A stretch of 64,000 bases of DNA from Archangium sp. (GTDB taxonomy: Bacteria > Myxococcota > Myxococcia > Myxococcales > Myxococcaceae), in the NCBI GenBank assembly GCA_022843845.1, contig JALHMW010000005.1, positions 62,001 through 126,000 of the forward strand, read 5' to 3'. A program made the translations under genes and the position numbers. Below are positions 53,577-62,542 of the stretch, piece by piece. The number at the start of each line of letters is the position of its first letter. Position 1 is the stretch's first letter. Below the pieces are notes generated by a model. It was not told where the DNA came from and searched no databases. It worked only from the letters and a program-made list of their open reading frames with translations.

Positions 53577-55819
53577 GGGCTGCGTCTAGCGGAATTCGGG
53601 CTCGGGACCCAAGTCCTCGGGTCGACCGCGAGCAGCCGGAGCTCAGCCACATATCGCGCGCCTGCTGCGTCCTCGAGCCAGCACTCATCGGGCGCCGCCA
53701 ACATCTCGCTCACCACCATCGACGCTGCGCCGCGGGCCTGCTTGCAGAGCAGCTCGACCAGCGCGGGGCTCTCGAGGTCGACGAAGATCGGCTTCGTCTC
53801 TCCAGGCGACTTCGCGAAGACGTAGCGCGGCCACTGCAGCGCAAGCGCGGTGCGTGTCACCTCGAGGAACCGCGCCGGAGCTTCATCTCTCGCCCACGCC
53901 GCCAGCATCGACGCGTCGAGTCGCCAGGCCTCCCGAGCGATCACCACCTCGTCGAGCCACACCCGGGGGCGATGGCTGGTCCACGCGGTTGGGTGGAAGT
54001 CGTTCGCGGCGCGGAGCTTGATTCGCCGCTCGAACACCGCCGCGGCCGGCTGGCGGAAACCCTTGCCCACCACCTCGAGCCCTCGCGCGCCGCGACGCAC
54101 CTGAAGCTCAGCCGCTCTGCGAACGCGCGCTGCCGGAAGCGGTGATGAGAACCGGAAGCCCAGATCGACGTGCCATCGGTCTGCGTCGGCGGCGAGCCGC
54201 GTGTCGTGGGTGCTGCGAGAGAAGTCCTCCCACGGAATGGGCGTGACGTGCGGACCCGGGAGATCGGAGCGGTAGAGCGCCTCGAGCTCGGCGCGATGCG
54301 GGGTCAGCGAGAGCACCGACAACGTCGAGAACGGCGTGACGCCGGTGTGCAGCTCGCCGAGCACCGGAACGAGACGATCGCCTCGTCGGGCCAGCATCAC
54401 GTCGGGCGCATGGTGACGGGCCCCAGGCCAGCCGGGCGTCGCCGCCGCGGCCTGACGACGCAGCACCTTCTCGAGGGCGGCCGAGCTCCACCTGACTTCA
54501 CGCGCGCTGGGATCGAGCGGCCCGAACGCACGCGTGACGAGGGACTGCACGTGATCGACGGCGCGACGAACGGCGGGCGGTGGCTCGCCTTCGAAGTGCG
54601 AGGCGGTCGCGAGCCAGAAGTCCACCAGGGGCACCGAGCGGGAGCGCGTCTTCGTGAACTCCCGCTCCAGCGCCTGCGAGAGCGAGTGCGCGATGCGGGC
54701 CGTGTAGAGCCGCGCGAGCTCGAGCAACACCGTGAGCGGCGCGTCGAGCGTGGCGCGGAGCTCGTCTCCCAACCTCACCTGCCCTGCGCGGCGCGTCTCT
54801 TCGTAGAGAATGGAGCGGCCCGCGTACGTCCGGCCTTCGTGCCGCCGCGCCGACGTCTCTGCCAGCCCCGTGAAGGTGGCCTCCGCCGCGACGAGCGCAG
54901 GCGTCAGCGTCTCGACATCGCCCGCGGCCGACGCCACCGCTTCACGCGCAGCGACGAGCGACGTCATGGCCTGCGTCAGCCGCGTCCGCGCGACCTTCGA
55001 GAGCCGCTTCGCCGCGCGTAACACCACCTCTTCCGGCCGGTGCGAGATCGGCACGGGCACCGCGAGATCGACCAGCCCCGCCGCGATCAACGCACGAACC
55101 GTCTGGAGCACCGTTTCGCGTGGCACCTTCAACGCAGCGCCGATCGTCTTCGTGGTGGCGACCCCGTCGATGCGCGCGGCGATCCTCCGCTCCAGACTGC
55201 GGGCCGGCATCAACGACACCCGCGCGTGTCCCGTGAGGCGGAGCGGCATCGCCTCGAGGCCTTCGTCGTCACCGGCGACGGCGTCAACCACGGCCGCGAT
55301 CGCCCACGGCTCGAAGAACACCTCACGCGCGTCGAGCAGCGCTGCGTCGGGCGTCTGCTCGACCTGCCCCGGGCCCTCCCAGCGCGCCCATCCGAGGGGA
55401 CCGAAGAAGCCGATGGTGTCGCACTTGGTCACGTAGCGCTGGAGGTACGAGACGACCATCGTCTCTTTCTTGCGCAGCTTCGCGTCGTCACGATCAGCCG
55501 GCGCGCGGAGCAACGAATCGAGCCCGTTCTCGACGGCCGAGCGGTTCTGCCAGGAGATCGCCTCACGGAGCCGTGGCGAACGTGCGTACTCCCGGATGAC
55601 GGAGCGCATGGCAGGCCGGGCCTCGGCCCACGCCACGCTGAATTGCTCCAGGCGCCTCGTCCCCGACAGGGTCTCGCGCGCCGCGCTGGCCAGCGCTGGG
55701 GCACGAAGCCCCTCGACGAGGCTCACCGGAAACCCGGCCCCGCGGACGAGCGCCAATGGCCACAACGTCCACCCGCGACTGAGCGAAACCCTCGTCACCG
55801 CAGCGCTCTTTCGCTTCAC
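53573..55819 (-). CDS. LanB-type lantibiotic dehydratase, N-terminal-domain-only
   Basis: 748 residues, shorter than full LanB dehydratases, which have about 1000 with an elimination domain. The segments IREYARSPRLREAISWQNRS, VVSYLQRYVTKCDTIGFFG, RPRVWLDEVVIAREAWRLD, LQWPRYVFAKSPGETKPIFV and DLESPALVELLCKQAR follow the tRNA-dependent glutamylation (LanB N) domain order. There is no separate SpaB-C-like elimination domain. Enzymes of this shape can act as stand-alone amino-acyl transferases using tRNA (PEARL-type) or pair with a separate partner. No precursor peptide gene was found nearby. Coupled to the M28 peptidase; divergent from a secreted protein at 55888. Confidence 0.8.
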   Translation of the reverse strand: MKRKSAAVTRVSLSRGWTLWPLALVRGAGFPVSLVEGLRAPALASAARETLSGTRRLEQFSVAWAEARPAMRSVIREYARSPRLREAISWQNRSAVENGLDSLLRAPADRDDAKLRKKETMVVSYLQRYVTKCDTIGFFGPLGWARWEGPGQVEQTPDAALLDAREVFFEPWAIAAVVDAVAGDDEGLEAMPLRLTGHARVSLMPARSLERRIAARIDGVATTKTIGAALKVPRETVLQTVRALIAAGLVDLAVPVPISHRPEEVVLRAAKRLSKVARTRLTQAMTSLVAAREAVASAAGDVETLTPALVAAEATFTGLAETSARRHEGRTYAGRSILYEETRRAGQVRLGDELRATLDAPLTVLLELARLYTARIAHSLSQALEREFTKTRSRSVPLVDFWLATASHFEGEPPPAVRRAVDHVQSLVTRAFGPLDPSAREVRWSSAALEKVLRRQAAAATPGWPGARHHAPDVMLARRGDRLVPVLGELHTGVTPFSTLSVLSLTPHRAELEALYRSDLPGPHVTPIPWEDFSRSTHDTRLAADADRWHVDLGFRFSSPLPAARVRRAAELQVRRGARGLEVVGKGFRQPAAAVFERRIKLRAANDFHPTAWTSHRPRVWLDEVVIAREAWRLDASMLAAWARDEAPARFLEVTRTALALQWPRYVFAKSPGETKPIFVDLESPALVELLCKQARGAASMVVSEMLAAPDECWLEDAAGARYVAELRLLAVDPRTWVPSPNSARRSP

Positions 55820-55887
55820 GCGATGCTCCGCAGATCGAACTCGAGCCTCGTCCGTTCATGGCGGCACCCCACCTTCACGGAGCTTTC

Positions 55888-56823
55888 ATGCGCCTTCGAC
55901 TCTTGTCCTGCCTGCTGTCGTTGACCTTCGCGGTGCCTGCCCTGGCCCAGTACTCCGACACCGCCGGCTCGAACGCACCGGCGGCCGCTCGCGTGCTGGA
56001 GCGGGTGCAGAACGAGAAGACGGGCAAGATGGAGGAGCGCGAGCGCTTCGTCCCCGTGCAGCGTGACGGCTACGGCAACTCCCAGGGCAACCAGCACGAT
56101 CTCGCCGTCGATGGCGCCTTCGATGGGCAGACCGTCGCCGTCATTCAGCTCTACGACTTCCCCTTCGAGGCCGCGCGCGACGCGCTGAAAGAGAAGGGCT
56201 TCTCGGTGTACCGCTGGAGCAACGCGGTGCCGCCGGTGAAGGAGTTCGAGGCCCAGCTCGCGAAGGCCTGCCAGCTGTGGCTCATCTCGGGCGATCAACG
56301 CCGGCTCTCGGACCAGCACATCGCCGTCATCAAGCGCTTCTTCGAGTCGGGCAAGGGCGTCTACATCTGGGGTGACAATGAGCCGTACTACGCCGACGCC
56401 AACGCGGTCGGCTCGGCGCTGATGGGCGTGACGATGAAGGGAAACCTGATGGGCGATCAGGTGGTCGGCCTCGAGAAGTCCGACGGGAAGGCGCACGTCG
56501 GCGTGCGCCGCAGCCACCTGCTCTCGACGGGCCTCGAGTTCCTCTACGAAGGCATCACCATCGCGACGGTGCAGCCGAACGACTCGCTCCAGCCGCTGCT
56601 GTACGGCTCGGCAGGCAACCTCGTCTCGGGCTTCTACGATCGCGAAGGCAAGCGGGCGATCTTCGACGGCGGCTTCACCCGCCTCTACAACAAGTGGGAT
56701 ACGGCGGGCACCGCGCGCTACGTGAAGAACTCGGCCGCGTGGCTGGCGAACGCAGAGCGCTTCGGCGCCGCGGTGGTGAGCAAGAACGTCAAGCGCACGC
56801 TGGTGCCCGACGAGAAGCGCTGA
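55888..56823 (+). CDS. Secreted protein with class I glutaminase amidotransferase-like fold
   Basis: Start set at ATG 55888, giving the signal peptide MRLRLLSCLLSLTFAVPALAQ; an upstream ATG adds ten residues. 311 residues. After a charged linker, VAVIQLYDFPFEAARDALKEKGFSVYRW, the segment ACQLWLISGDQRRLSDQHIA, AVIKRFFESGKGVYIWGDNEPYYADANAV and a terminal GKRAIFDGGFTRLYNKW suggest a ThuA/GATase-like Rossmann domain. The nucleophile cysteine is not where such enzymes have it (WGDNEPY), so catalysis is doubtful. Periplasmic. It sits between the LanB-type and ATP-grasp genes, opposite in direction to both. Confidence 0.6.
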   Translation: MRLRLLSCLLSLTFAVPALAQYSDTAGSNAPAAARVLERVQNEKTGKMEERERFVPVQRDGYGNSQGNQHDLAVDGAFDGQTVAVIQLYDFPFEAARDALKEKGFSVYRWSNAVPPVKEFEAQLAKACQLWLISGDQRRLSDQHIAVIKRFFESGKGVYIWGDNEPYYADANAVGSALMGVTMKGNLMGDQVVGLEKSDGKAHVGVRRSHLLSTGLEFLYEGITIATVQPNDSLQPLLYGSAGNLVSGFYDREGKRAIFDGGFTRLYNKWDTAGTARYVKNSAAWLANAERFGAAVVSKNVKRTLVPDEKR

Positions 56824-56828
56824 GCGGC

Positions 56829-58235
56829 TCACGTCGCATGCACCATCGTCATGCCCATGCCGTCGGGCGGTGGCGAGAGGATGAGACCGGGCGCGTCTGG
56901 CGCATACCTGGCCAGCGCGCCCGAGTAGCGTCCGTGCACGATGAAGGGCGTGAACTCGACGCGCACGGGAATCCACTCCACCCGGCCATCGAGCAGCACC
57001 GGCAGCTCGGTGCGCGGCAACGACTGGTACCGCTGCACGACGTACTCGCGGTTGGCAGAACGAGCGACCGCCGCGCTCCAGTCGGCCTTCGATGAGGCGA
57101 CGCCGATGACGGTGTCCTTCGCGACGAACGAGCGCTTGATGACGAGCTGCCGCTGATTGTCGTGCATCCACTGACTCGACTCGGGCCCGACGTACCAGGT
57201 GTCTGGCGCGACGACGTGCGAGCCATCGGCGCACTCGACGGGCAGCGCGCCGACCGCGTTCGCAAACGGGAGAATGCCCTTGTCCATCGCGATGCCGATG
57301 AACGGCTTGAGGATGGGCGCCCGCCCCACGTGCGTTCCCACCAGCGGCCGGGCGGCGCCGCTGAGGGACTTCGGCGCGTCGATGAACGACGAGCTGATGG
57401 TGGTGACGACGAAGAGATCGACGGGCAACGACGAGCCCTTCACGCGCGCCCTGCCCTTCGCGTCGACGTACGCCTCGTCTTCGTGCGCGAACGAGACGCT
57501 GAGCCCTCGCGCGAGCAGCCGCTTCACCGCCTGCTCCACCTGGTGGCGAACGCGCGGGCTGTCGTCGACGACGAACGGCCACTCTTCGTGATGGGACAGC
57601 AGCACGACGTGCGCCGGCCGGTGGTAGTCGATGGCCGCTTCGATCGCCGCGAGCCACCCCATGAAGGGCCGATCGAGATCGCGGCGATCGAACCCTGCGC
57701 TCTGGTGCGCCGGGTGGTTCGAGAACAGATCGAACAGGCACTCGGTGTAGCCGATGCTCACCACCACGCCGTTGCCGTAGTTGATCTCGCCGACCACGTA
57801 GCGATCCTTCAGCAGGAAGCCGTCGGGCCGGAACCAGGTGAGCGTGTGCGGGCTGTCGAGCCCCGGCGCGAGCGTCTTCAGCAGCTTCGCGCCAACGGGG
57901 ATCTGGCGATCGAGCGCGACGGGATCTCGAATCGCGTGACGCATCGCCCCCACCACGCGGCGCATGCCTTCGTGAAACCCCTCGCTGAGCGCGTCGAGCC
58001 GGCTGCGGGGAATGAAGAGCGGCCGCAGGGGAATGCCGATGCCGTGGAGCGTGTCGACGCCCTGCCGTTTCCACCTGCGCTCGAAGGCGCTCACCACGTC
58101 GACCATGCGAGAGGCGTGGCGCTTGAGGTGACGGCGGAAGGTGTCGAGCGCGTGCTGGTCTTCGGGGAGCTTCGGCGCGGCCTCGGGACGGCGGACTCGT
58201 GAGGGCTTCACGGCCGGCGACCTGAGCACATCCAC
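56829..58235 (-). CDS. ATP-grasp-like protein (circularly permuted type)
   Basis: 468 residues. Near the C-terminus LVIKRSFVAKDTVIGVASSKADW and YVVQRYQSL resemble the ATP-binding lobe with its lysine and VQxY hinge of circularly permuted ATP-grasp enzymes. Upstream YVVGEINYGNGVVVSIGYT gives the metal/phosphate motif. These ligases usually join an amino group to a carboxylate via acyl phosphate. There is no signal peptide. It begins seven bases after the stop of the second ATP-grasp gene and is the last of a three-gene operon. I infer an amide-forming step on the product of the PLP enzyme. Confidence 0.65.
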   Translation of the reverse strand: MDVLRSPAVKPSRVRRPEAAPKLPEDQHALDTFRRHLKRHASRMVDVVSAFERRWKRQGVDTLHGIGIPLRPLFIPRSRLDALSEGFHEGMRRVVGAMRHAIRDPVALDRQIPVGAKLLKTLAPGLDSPHTLTWFRPDGFLLKDRYVVGEINYGNGVVVSIGYTECLFDLFSNHPAHQSAGFDRRDLDRPFMGWLAAIEAAIDYHRPAHVVLLSHHEEWPFVVDDSPRVRHQVEQAVKRLLARGLSVSFAHEDEAYVDAKGRARVKGSSLPVDLFVVTTISSSFIDAPKSLSGAARPLVGTHVGRAPILKPFIGIAMDKGILPFANAVGALPVECADGSHVVAPDTWYVGPESSQWMHDNQRQLVIKRSFVAKDTVIGVASSKADWSAAVARSANREYVVQRYQSLPRTELPVLLDGRVEWIPVRVEFTPFIVHGRYSGALARYAPDAPGLILSPPPDGMGMTMVHAT

Positions 58236-58242
58236 CCCGTCG

Positions 58243-59496
58243 TCACGAGGCGAGCGTGTAGATGGGCATGAGGCCTCCGCCCTGGTGCACGTTCACCACG
58301 GCCCGCTGATGGGCCCGCGCGTAGAACCCGCCAAACCGCTCGCCGTGCATCCACCCGCTGAGCACGAGGAACTGGGGCCGCAGCGCCAGCCGGCCCTCGA
58401 CCACGACGGGGAACTCGGCCCGCTCGGCGCGCACGAACGTCTGGAGCAGGAACTGACGCCTGCTCCTCCGCGCCGCGTCCAGAGCGCCCGACCACTCGAC
58501 ATCAGACACGCTGGGACCAATGGTGATGTCGAAACCGCCGTAGCCATCCGAGGGCTTGAGCACCCACTCGTGTCGCGACGGCGTAGGCACCGACTCCAGC
58601 AGCACCGTCTGCGGCACAGTCTCCCGCAATCGCTCGACGACCTCGCCGGGGAGCTGTTGGTGAACGGCGCTGTCATGGAGTCGCCGCAGCAGCACCTTGT
58701 GGTCCGCGGCGATCGAGCCGATGGGGTTGACGACCTCCACCGCGTTGGCGGCCCACGCCGCCATCAAGGCCTGGCTCGCCTCGGCGTGCTCCGGAGCGAG
58801 CAGCTCTTCGATGCTGTCGCGCACGACCTTCGAGACCCGCCTCGCGCCGAGCCAGAGCGTCCCGTCGGCGAACCGCAGCTCCGAGGGATCGGCCGCGACC
58901 GCGTCCATGCCTTCGGCGCGGCAGACGGCCACCAGCCGGTTCACGTCCCACTCCACGAACGCGCCACGATGAATGACGAACACCACCAGGCCGGCGGTGG
59001 CGGGGTTCGGAGCGACGAAGTGGCAGAACGACGTCGAGACCGAGGTCCGCGTGAGGCCTTTCCCGAAGAACTCGAGGCTCGCGAACGCCGTCGCTGAGGC
59101 CTCCTCCATGCCCATGCCTGACGGGTCGCCCGCCTGACACTCGATGAGGGTTGCGCGGCCCTCGGCATCGACGACGAAGTCGTAGCGCGTACTGCCGAGC
59201 GCCGTGCCGTTCAGCGCATCCGAGAACACCCGCGCTTCGAGCCCGACCGGCAACCCGAGCGGCTCGGTCGGCTCGCGAGCCCAGGCCCGCAGCACCTCGT
59301 GCATCCCCGCGTGCCAAGCCCTGACGAGCCCTTCGAACCGCGCTCGTGTCTCGGAGTCGATGACCACTGGACACAGCATCGGCGTCAGCGCTCCAGCCCC
59401 TTGTCGCTCCAGCGCCTCCGAGAAGCAGGCCAGTGAGCGCTCGGGCGCAGCCAGAACGCTCGCGAGAAAAGAGTGCCTCCACTGTGCCGGCGTCAT
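58243..59496 (-). CDS. ATP-grasp-like ligase
   Basis: 417 residues. EWVLKPSDGYGGFDITIGPS and FLLQTFVRAERAEFPVVVEG give the ATP-grasp lysine loop and the Q-T-F-V hinge; ATLIECQAGDPSGMGME looks like the metal-binding Glu segment of permuted ATP-grasp proteins. It has clear similarity in plan to the downstream 468-residue ATP-grasp protein, so the two may be paralogues acting in sequence or as a heteromer. Start at the ATG of MTPAQWRHSF. It starts one base after the AONS-like stop and ends seven bases before the next gene; all three are co-transcribed. Confidence 0.7.
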   Translation of the reverse strand: MTPAQWRHSFLASVLAAPERSLACFSEALERQGAGALTPMLCPVVIDSETRARFEGLVRAWHAGMHEVLRAWAREPTEPLGLPVGLEARVFSDALNGTALGSTRYDFVVDAEGRATLIECQAGDPSGMGMEEASATAFASLEFFGKGLTRTSVSTSFCHFVAPNPATAGLVVFVIHRGAFVEWDVNRLVAVCRAEGMDAVAADPSELRFADGTLWLGARRVSKVVRDSIEELLAPEHAEASQALMAAWAANAVEVVNPIGSIAADHKVLLRRLHDSAVHQQLPGEVVERLRETVPQTVLLESVPTPSRHEWVLKPSDGYGGFDITIGPSVSDVEWSGALDAARRSRRQFLLQTFVRAERAEFPVVVEGRLALRPQFLVLSGWMHGERFGGFYARAHQRAVVNVHQGGGLMPIYTLAS

Positions 59497-59497
59497 C

Positions 59498-60721
59498 TCA
59501 GGCGGTCCGGGCGAGGGCCGCGCGTGACTCTGCCAGCGCCTGCGCGAAGCCGTCGATCTGCGCGTCGGTGTGGTCGACGCCCAGGCACACCCGAAGCTGC
59601 GCCTTGCCGCGGCCGACGACGGGGAAAAAGGCGGTGCTGACGAGGTAGCCGCGCTCGAGGAGCCGCGCGCCGATGGTGCGGCACTCGGCCTCGTCTCCGA
59701 TCACCACGCGACGAATGGGGCTGAAGTCGCGGGTGTCGCTGCCCACGCGTTCATCGAAGCGGGCCACCCTGCCCCGAAGCTCTCGCTGAAGCCGCTCGAC
59801 CGTTCCGTCACGATGGAGCTTCGTCGCCTCGAGGGCCGCGCCGACGATGGAGAAATCGAGCGGGGCCGAGAAGCCGTAGGTCATGCCGAAGTGACGCACG
59901 CGATCGGCCTGCCACTTCGTGGGCAGGAGCACCCCGCCGCCGTTGCAGCCGAAGCCCTTCGCGAGCGAGAAGTTGATGATCACCGTCTCGGGCAGGTCGC
60001 CATCCCACGCGCCGCGCACCGAGCCCTCGCCCTTGCGCCCGAAGATCGACGTGCCGTGCGCGTCGTCGAGGTAGAGCACGATGCCCCACTTCTCACTGAG
60101 CTCGACGAGCTCGGGCAGCGGGCACAGGCCACCCATCGAGTACACGCCATCGGCCAGGTACACCGGGGTCTCGCCGGCGAGGTCAGCCGCCTTCGCCTCG
60201 TCCTCGAGCGCCTGAAGATCGTTGTGCGGGATGGAGCTGACGGTGCTCGCCTCGACCGCGATGATGGGCCGCAGGAACTGCATCGACGCGTGCGCCTGCT
60301 TGTCGAAGATGAAGCGCGTCTTCGAACGAACGGAGCCAGGCAGCAGCTTTCCGCTCGCCAGCGTCGGGAGCACCGACATGTGCGCGGCCGTGACCGAGGG
60401 GAAGGTGATGGCGTGCCCGCGGAACAGCTCGCTGAGCTCCGCTTCGAGCTGCACGTTCGGAGCGATGGTCAGCCGAGATCTCGCGCAGCAGAAGTGCACC
60501 CCGAACTCGTCGACCGCGCGCTTGGCGCCCTCGATGAGCGCCGGCGCCGTGTCGAGCCCCAGGTAGCTGCAGTTGATGAACTCGACCGCCTGATGCCCGC
60601 CGGGGAGCGTCACCACCCGTCCATCGCGGGCGCTGAAGTTCGTGTGCATGAGCCCCAGCTCGGTCGCTTCTGCGATGCCGGCCTCGGCCTCTCCAACGAC
60701 GAACCTGGTGTTTCGAGCCAT
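59498..60721 (-). CDS. Alpha-oxoamine synthase-like PLP enzyme (AONS/KBL/CqsA family)
   Basis: Start set at ATG 60721 (MARNTRFVVGEAEAG), not the ATG 13 codons upstream, as family members begin here. 407 residues, usual for the family, which condenses an acyl-CoA with an amino acid to give an alpha-aminoketone. Lys255 in FSLAKGFGCNGGG is the PLP lysine; DDAHGTSIFGRKGEG holds the PLP-ring Asp and His. The family's opening FINCSYLGLD and HFCCARSRLTIAPN are present. It lacks bioB-type neighbours, so biotin synthesis is unlikely. The genes downstream encode two ATP-grasp ligases; the gene is divergent from the ABC/TetR operon across twin operators. Confidence 0.85.
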   Translation of the reverse strand: MARNTRFVVGEAEAGIAEATELGLMHTNFSARDGRVVTLPGGHQAVEFINCSYLGLDTAPALIEGAKRAVDEFGVHFCCARSRLTIAPNVQLEAELSELFRGHAITFPSVTAAHMSVLPTLASGKLLPGSVRSKTRFIFDKQAHASMQFLRPIIAVEASTVSSIPHNDLQALEDEAKAADLAGETPVYLADGVYSMGGLCPLPELVELSEKWGIVLYLDDAHGTSIFGRKGEGSVRGAWDGDLPETVIINFSLAKGFGCNGGGVLLPTKWQADRVRHFGMTYGFSAPLDFSIVGAALEATKLHRDGTVERLQRELRGRVARFDERVGSDTRDFSPIRRVVIGDEAECRTIGARLLERGYLVSTAFFPVVGRGKAQLRVCLGVDHTDAQIDGFAQALAESRAALARTA

Positions 60722-60782
60722 GTCACTCAGCACCACACCCAATGGGCGCCCCGAGCGCAAGGCGAGGGTCTTTCATGTCGCT

Positions 60783-60796
60783 TGACCGGATGGTCA
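60783..60796. promoter_or_regulatory. TetR-type operator 1
   Basis: TGACC-GGAT-GGTCA, a perfect 5-4-5 inverted repeat of the kind bound by TetR repressors. Its first bases coincide with a possible -35 box (TTGACC, 60782-60787), followed 17 bases later by TAGAGC, for the ABC-permease-TetR operon. Its partner lies 32 bases (about three helix turns) away. Confidence 0.75.
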
Positions 60797-60814
60797 GTCG
60801 TCGCTAGAGCGCAT

Positions 60815-60828
60815 TGACCACATGGTCA
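60815..60828. promoter_or_regulatory. TetR-type operator 2
   Basis: TGACC-ACAT-GGTCA, the same half-sites as operator 1, spaced 32 bases centre to centre on the same DNA face. It covers the expected transcription start of the ABC operon and is 13 bases before the ABC start codon. The pair also faces the AONS operon promoter, so one repressor could control synthesis and export. Confidence 0.75.
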
Positions 60829-60840
60829 GCGAGGCTTCAC

Positions 60841-61725
60841 ATGCACGCACTCCGGCTTGAACATCTCTCGAAGCGCTACGGCAGCAGACGCGGCATCGAC
60901 GACGTGAGCCTCGAGGTTCCACAGGGCGTCCTCTTCGGGCTCATCGGCCCGAACGGCGCCGGCAAGAGCACCACGATTCGAACGCTGCTGGGCCTGTTGC
61001 GGCCGACGTCAGGCCGGGCCGAGGTGCTTGGGCGTGACGTGGTGACGAACGGCGCGCGGTGCCGGGCCGAGATTGGGTACGTGCCCGGCGAGAACCAGTT
61101 CGACCCGGGGCTCACCGTGGCCGAGGTGCTCGAGTGGCGGGCGCGTTTCCACCCGGGCGACCACCAGCCGCGGCGGAAGACGCTCGTCGAGACCTTCGAG
61201 CTCGAGGTGGCGGCGCGAGCGGAGGATCTCTCGCTGGGCAACAAGAAGAAGGTCGCGCTCGTCGCGGCGCTCCAGCACCGGCCGAAGCTGTTGGTGCTCG
61301 ATGAGCCGACCAACGGGCTCGACCCCGTCATGCAGACGCGCCTGTTCGACGTGCTGAAGGCCGAGGCGCGTGACGGCGCGACGGTGTTGTTCTCGTCGCA
61401 CGTGCTCTCCGAGGTGCAGCGCTTCTGCCGCACCGTCGCGGTGCTGAACGAAGGCCGGTTGGTCGCGGTGGAGGACGTGGAGGCGTTGCGGAAACGGCAG
61501 CTCCGGCGCGTCGAGGTGGTGGCGCACGACGTCGCTGGCCTCGCGACGCTTCCGGGCGTGACGAAGTGGGCGCCCTCGGCCAGCGGCGCCTCGTTCCTCT
61601 TCTCGGGCGACCTCGCGCCGATGCTGTCGACGCTGGCGTCACTCAGCCCGTCGGACGTGCGGATCGAAGAGCCGTCACTCGAGGAGATCGTGATGCAGCA
61701 CTACCTGAAGGTGACCCATGCGTGA
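60841..61725 (+). CDS. ABC transporter ATP-binding protein (exporter type)
   Basis: Start set at ATG 60841, with GAGG at -10; an upstream start at 60814 would include the operator. 294 residues. Walker A GPNGAGKST (36-44), Q-loop region (ENQFDPGLTVAEVL), signature LSLGNKKKVALVAAL, Walker B LLVLDEPTNGLD and H-loop LFSSHVLSE are all present. The longer C-terminus with MQHYLKVTHA is typical of the ATPases paired with ABC-2 permeases of drug or natural-product exporters. Its end overlaps the start of the permease gene by eight bases. First gene of the operon under the twin operators. Confidence 0.93.
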   Translation: MHALRLEHLSKRYGSRRGIDDVSLEVPQGVLFGLIGPNGAGKSTTIRTLLGLLRPTSGRAEVLGRDVVTNGARCRAEIGYVPGENQFDPGLTVAEVLEWRARFHPGDHQPRRKTLVETFELEVAARAEDLSLGNKKKVALVAALQHRPKLLVLDEPTNGLDPVMQTRLFDVLKAEARDGATVLFSSHVLSEVQRFCRTVAVLNEGRLVAVEDVEALRKRQLRRVEVVAHDVAGLATLPGVTKWAPSASGASFLFSGDLAPMLSTLASLSPSDVRIEEPSLEEIVMQHYLKVTHA

Positions 61726-62542
61726 GCTCACGGCCGTCGAGGCGATCTGGTTGGTGATGGGGCGCGAGCTGCGGGCGCAGCGCACCTCTTTTCTGTCGTG
61801 GCTCGTGCCGCTCGCGGGCCTGGTGGCGATGATGGTGTCGATTCAGCCGCAGGCCGCAGGACAGAACGGGCTGCTCGAGGCCAAGTTGGCGATGATGCCC
61901 GAGGCGCTCAAGCAGGCCTTCAACCTCGTCGGCACCGACTTCAGCAGCCCGGCCGGGTACCTCTCGGCAAACTTCATCACCGTCACCATGGGGGCGACCA
62001 TCTTCGCCGGCCTGCTCGGCGCGACCGTCGTCAGCCGGGAAGACGCGCAGCGAACCGCCGAGGCCGTGCTCACGCTCCCGGTCAGCCGCTGGCAGGTGTT
62101 GTTGGGGAAGGGCCTGACGGTCGCGTCGCTCCTCGCGGCCTTTCACGTGGTGCTCCTGCTGGTGACCGTCGCGACGCTGGTGAGCGTGGTGCCGGGCGAG
62201 CGCCAGCTCGAGCTGGTGGCGGCGATGTACGCGGGCGCTGCGCTGCTGGGGCTGTGCTTCGCTGCGCTCGGGTTCGCCATCGCGACGATCGTCTCGCAGG
62301 CCCGCGCGGCCCCCAACCTGAGCCTCGGCCTGGTGCTCGGCGTGTATCTGCTCGGCGTGGTGGCGAAGCTCTCACCGAAGGCCGAGGGGCTGGCGTCGAT
62401 CTCTCCGTTCGCGCTGGTGGAGCCGTCGGAGATCGTGAAGCACGGCGGGCTGCGCCTTCACGCCCTCTGGCTCCCGCTCATCGCCCTGGCCGCCTCGACC
62501 GCGGCCATCGCCTGGTACGAACGCCGCGACGTGCGCGCATGA
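61718..62542 (+). CDS. ABC-2 type permease
   Basis: 274 residues with six predicted membrane helices: TSFLSWLVPLAGLVAMMV, then VTMGATIFAGLLGATVV and LLAAFHVVLLLVTVATLVS, two further helices in the centre and LALAAST near the end. A cytoplasmic loop with SREDAQRTAEAVLTLPVSRW is a standard coupling region of ABC-2 permeases. It overlaps the ATPase by eight bases and the TetR gene by four (ATGA), so the three are translationally coupled. It is likely to form the membrane part of the exporter for the product of the divergent operon. Confidence 0.9.
   Translation: MRELTAVEAIWLVMGRELRAQRTSFLSWLVPLAGLVAMMVSIQPQAAGQNGLLEAKLAMMPEALKQAFNLVGTDFSSPAGYLSANFITVTMGATIFAGLLGATVVSREDAQRTAEAVLTLPVSRWQVLLGKGLTVASLLAAFHVVLLLVTVATLVSVVPGERQLELVAAMYAGAALLGLCFAALGFAIATIVSQARAAPNLSLGLVLGVYLLGVVAKLSPKAEGLASISPFALVEPSEIVKHGGLRLHALWLPLIALAASTAAIAWYERRDVRA

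Noticed and set aside
59498..60721. bioF (biotin synthesis) for the AONS-like gene
   Set aside because: No other biotin genes nearby; the neighbours are ATP-grasp ligases, an exporter and TetR.
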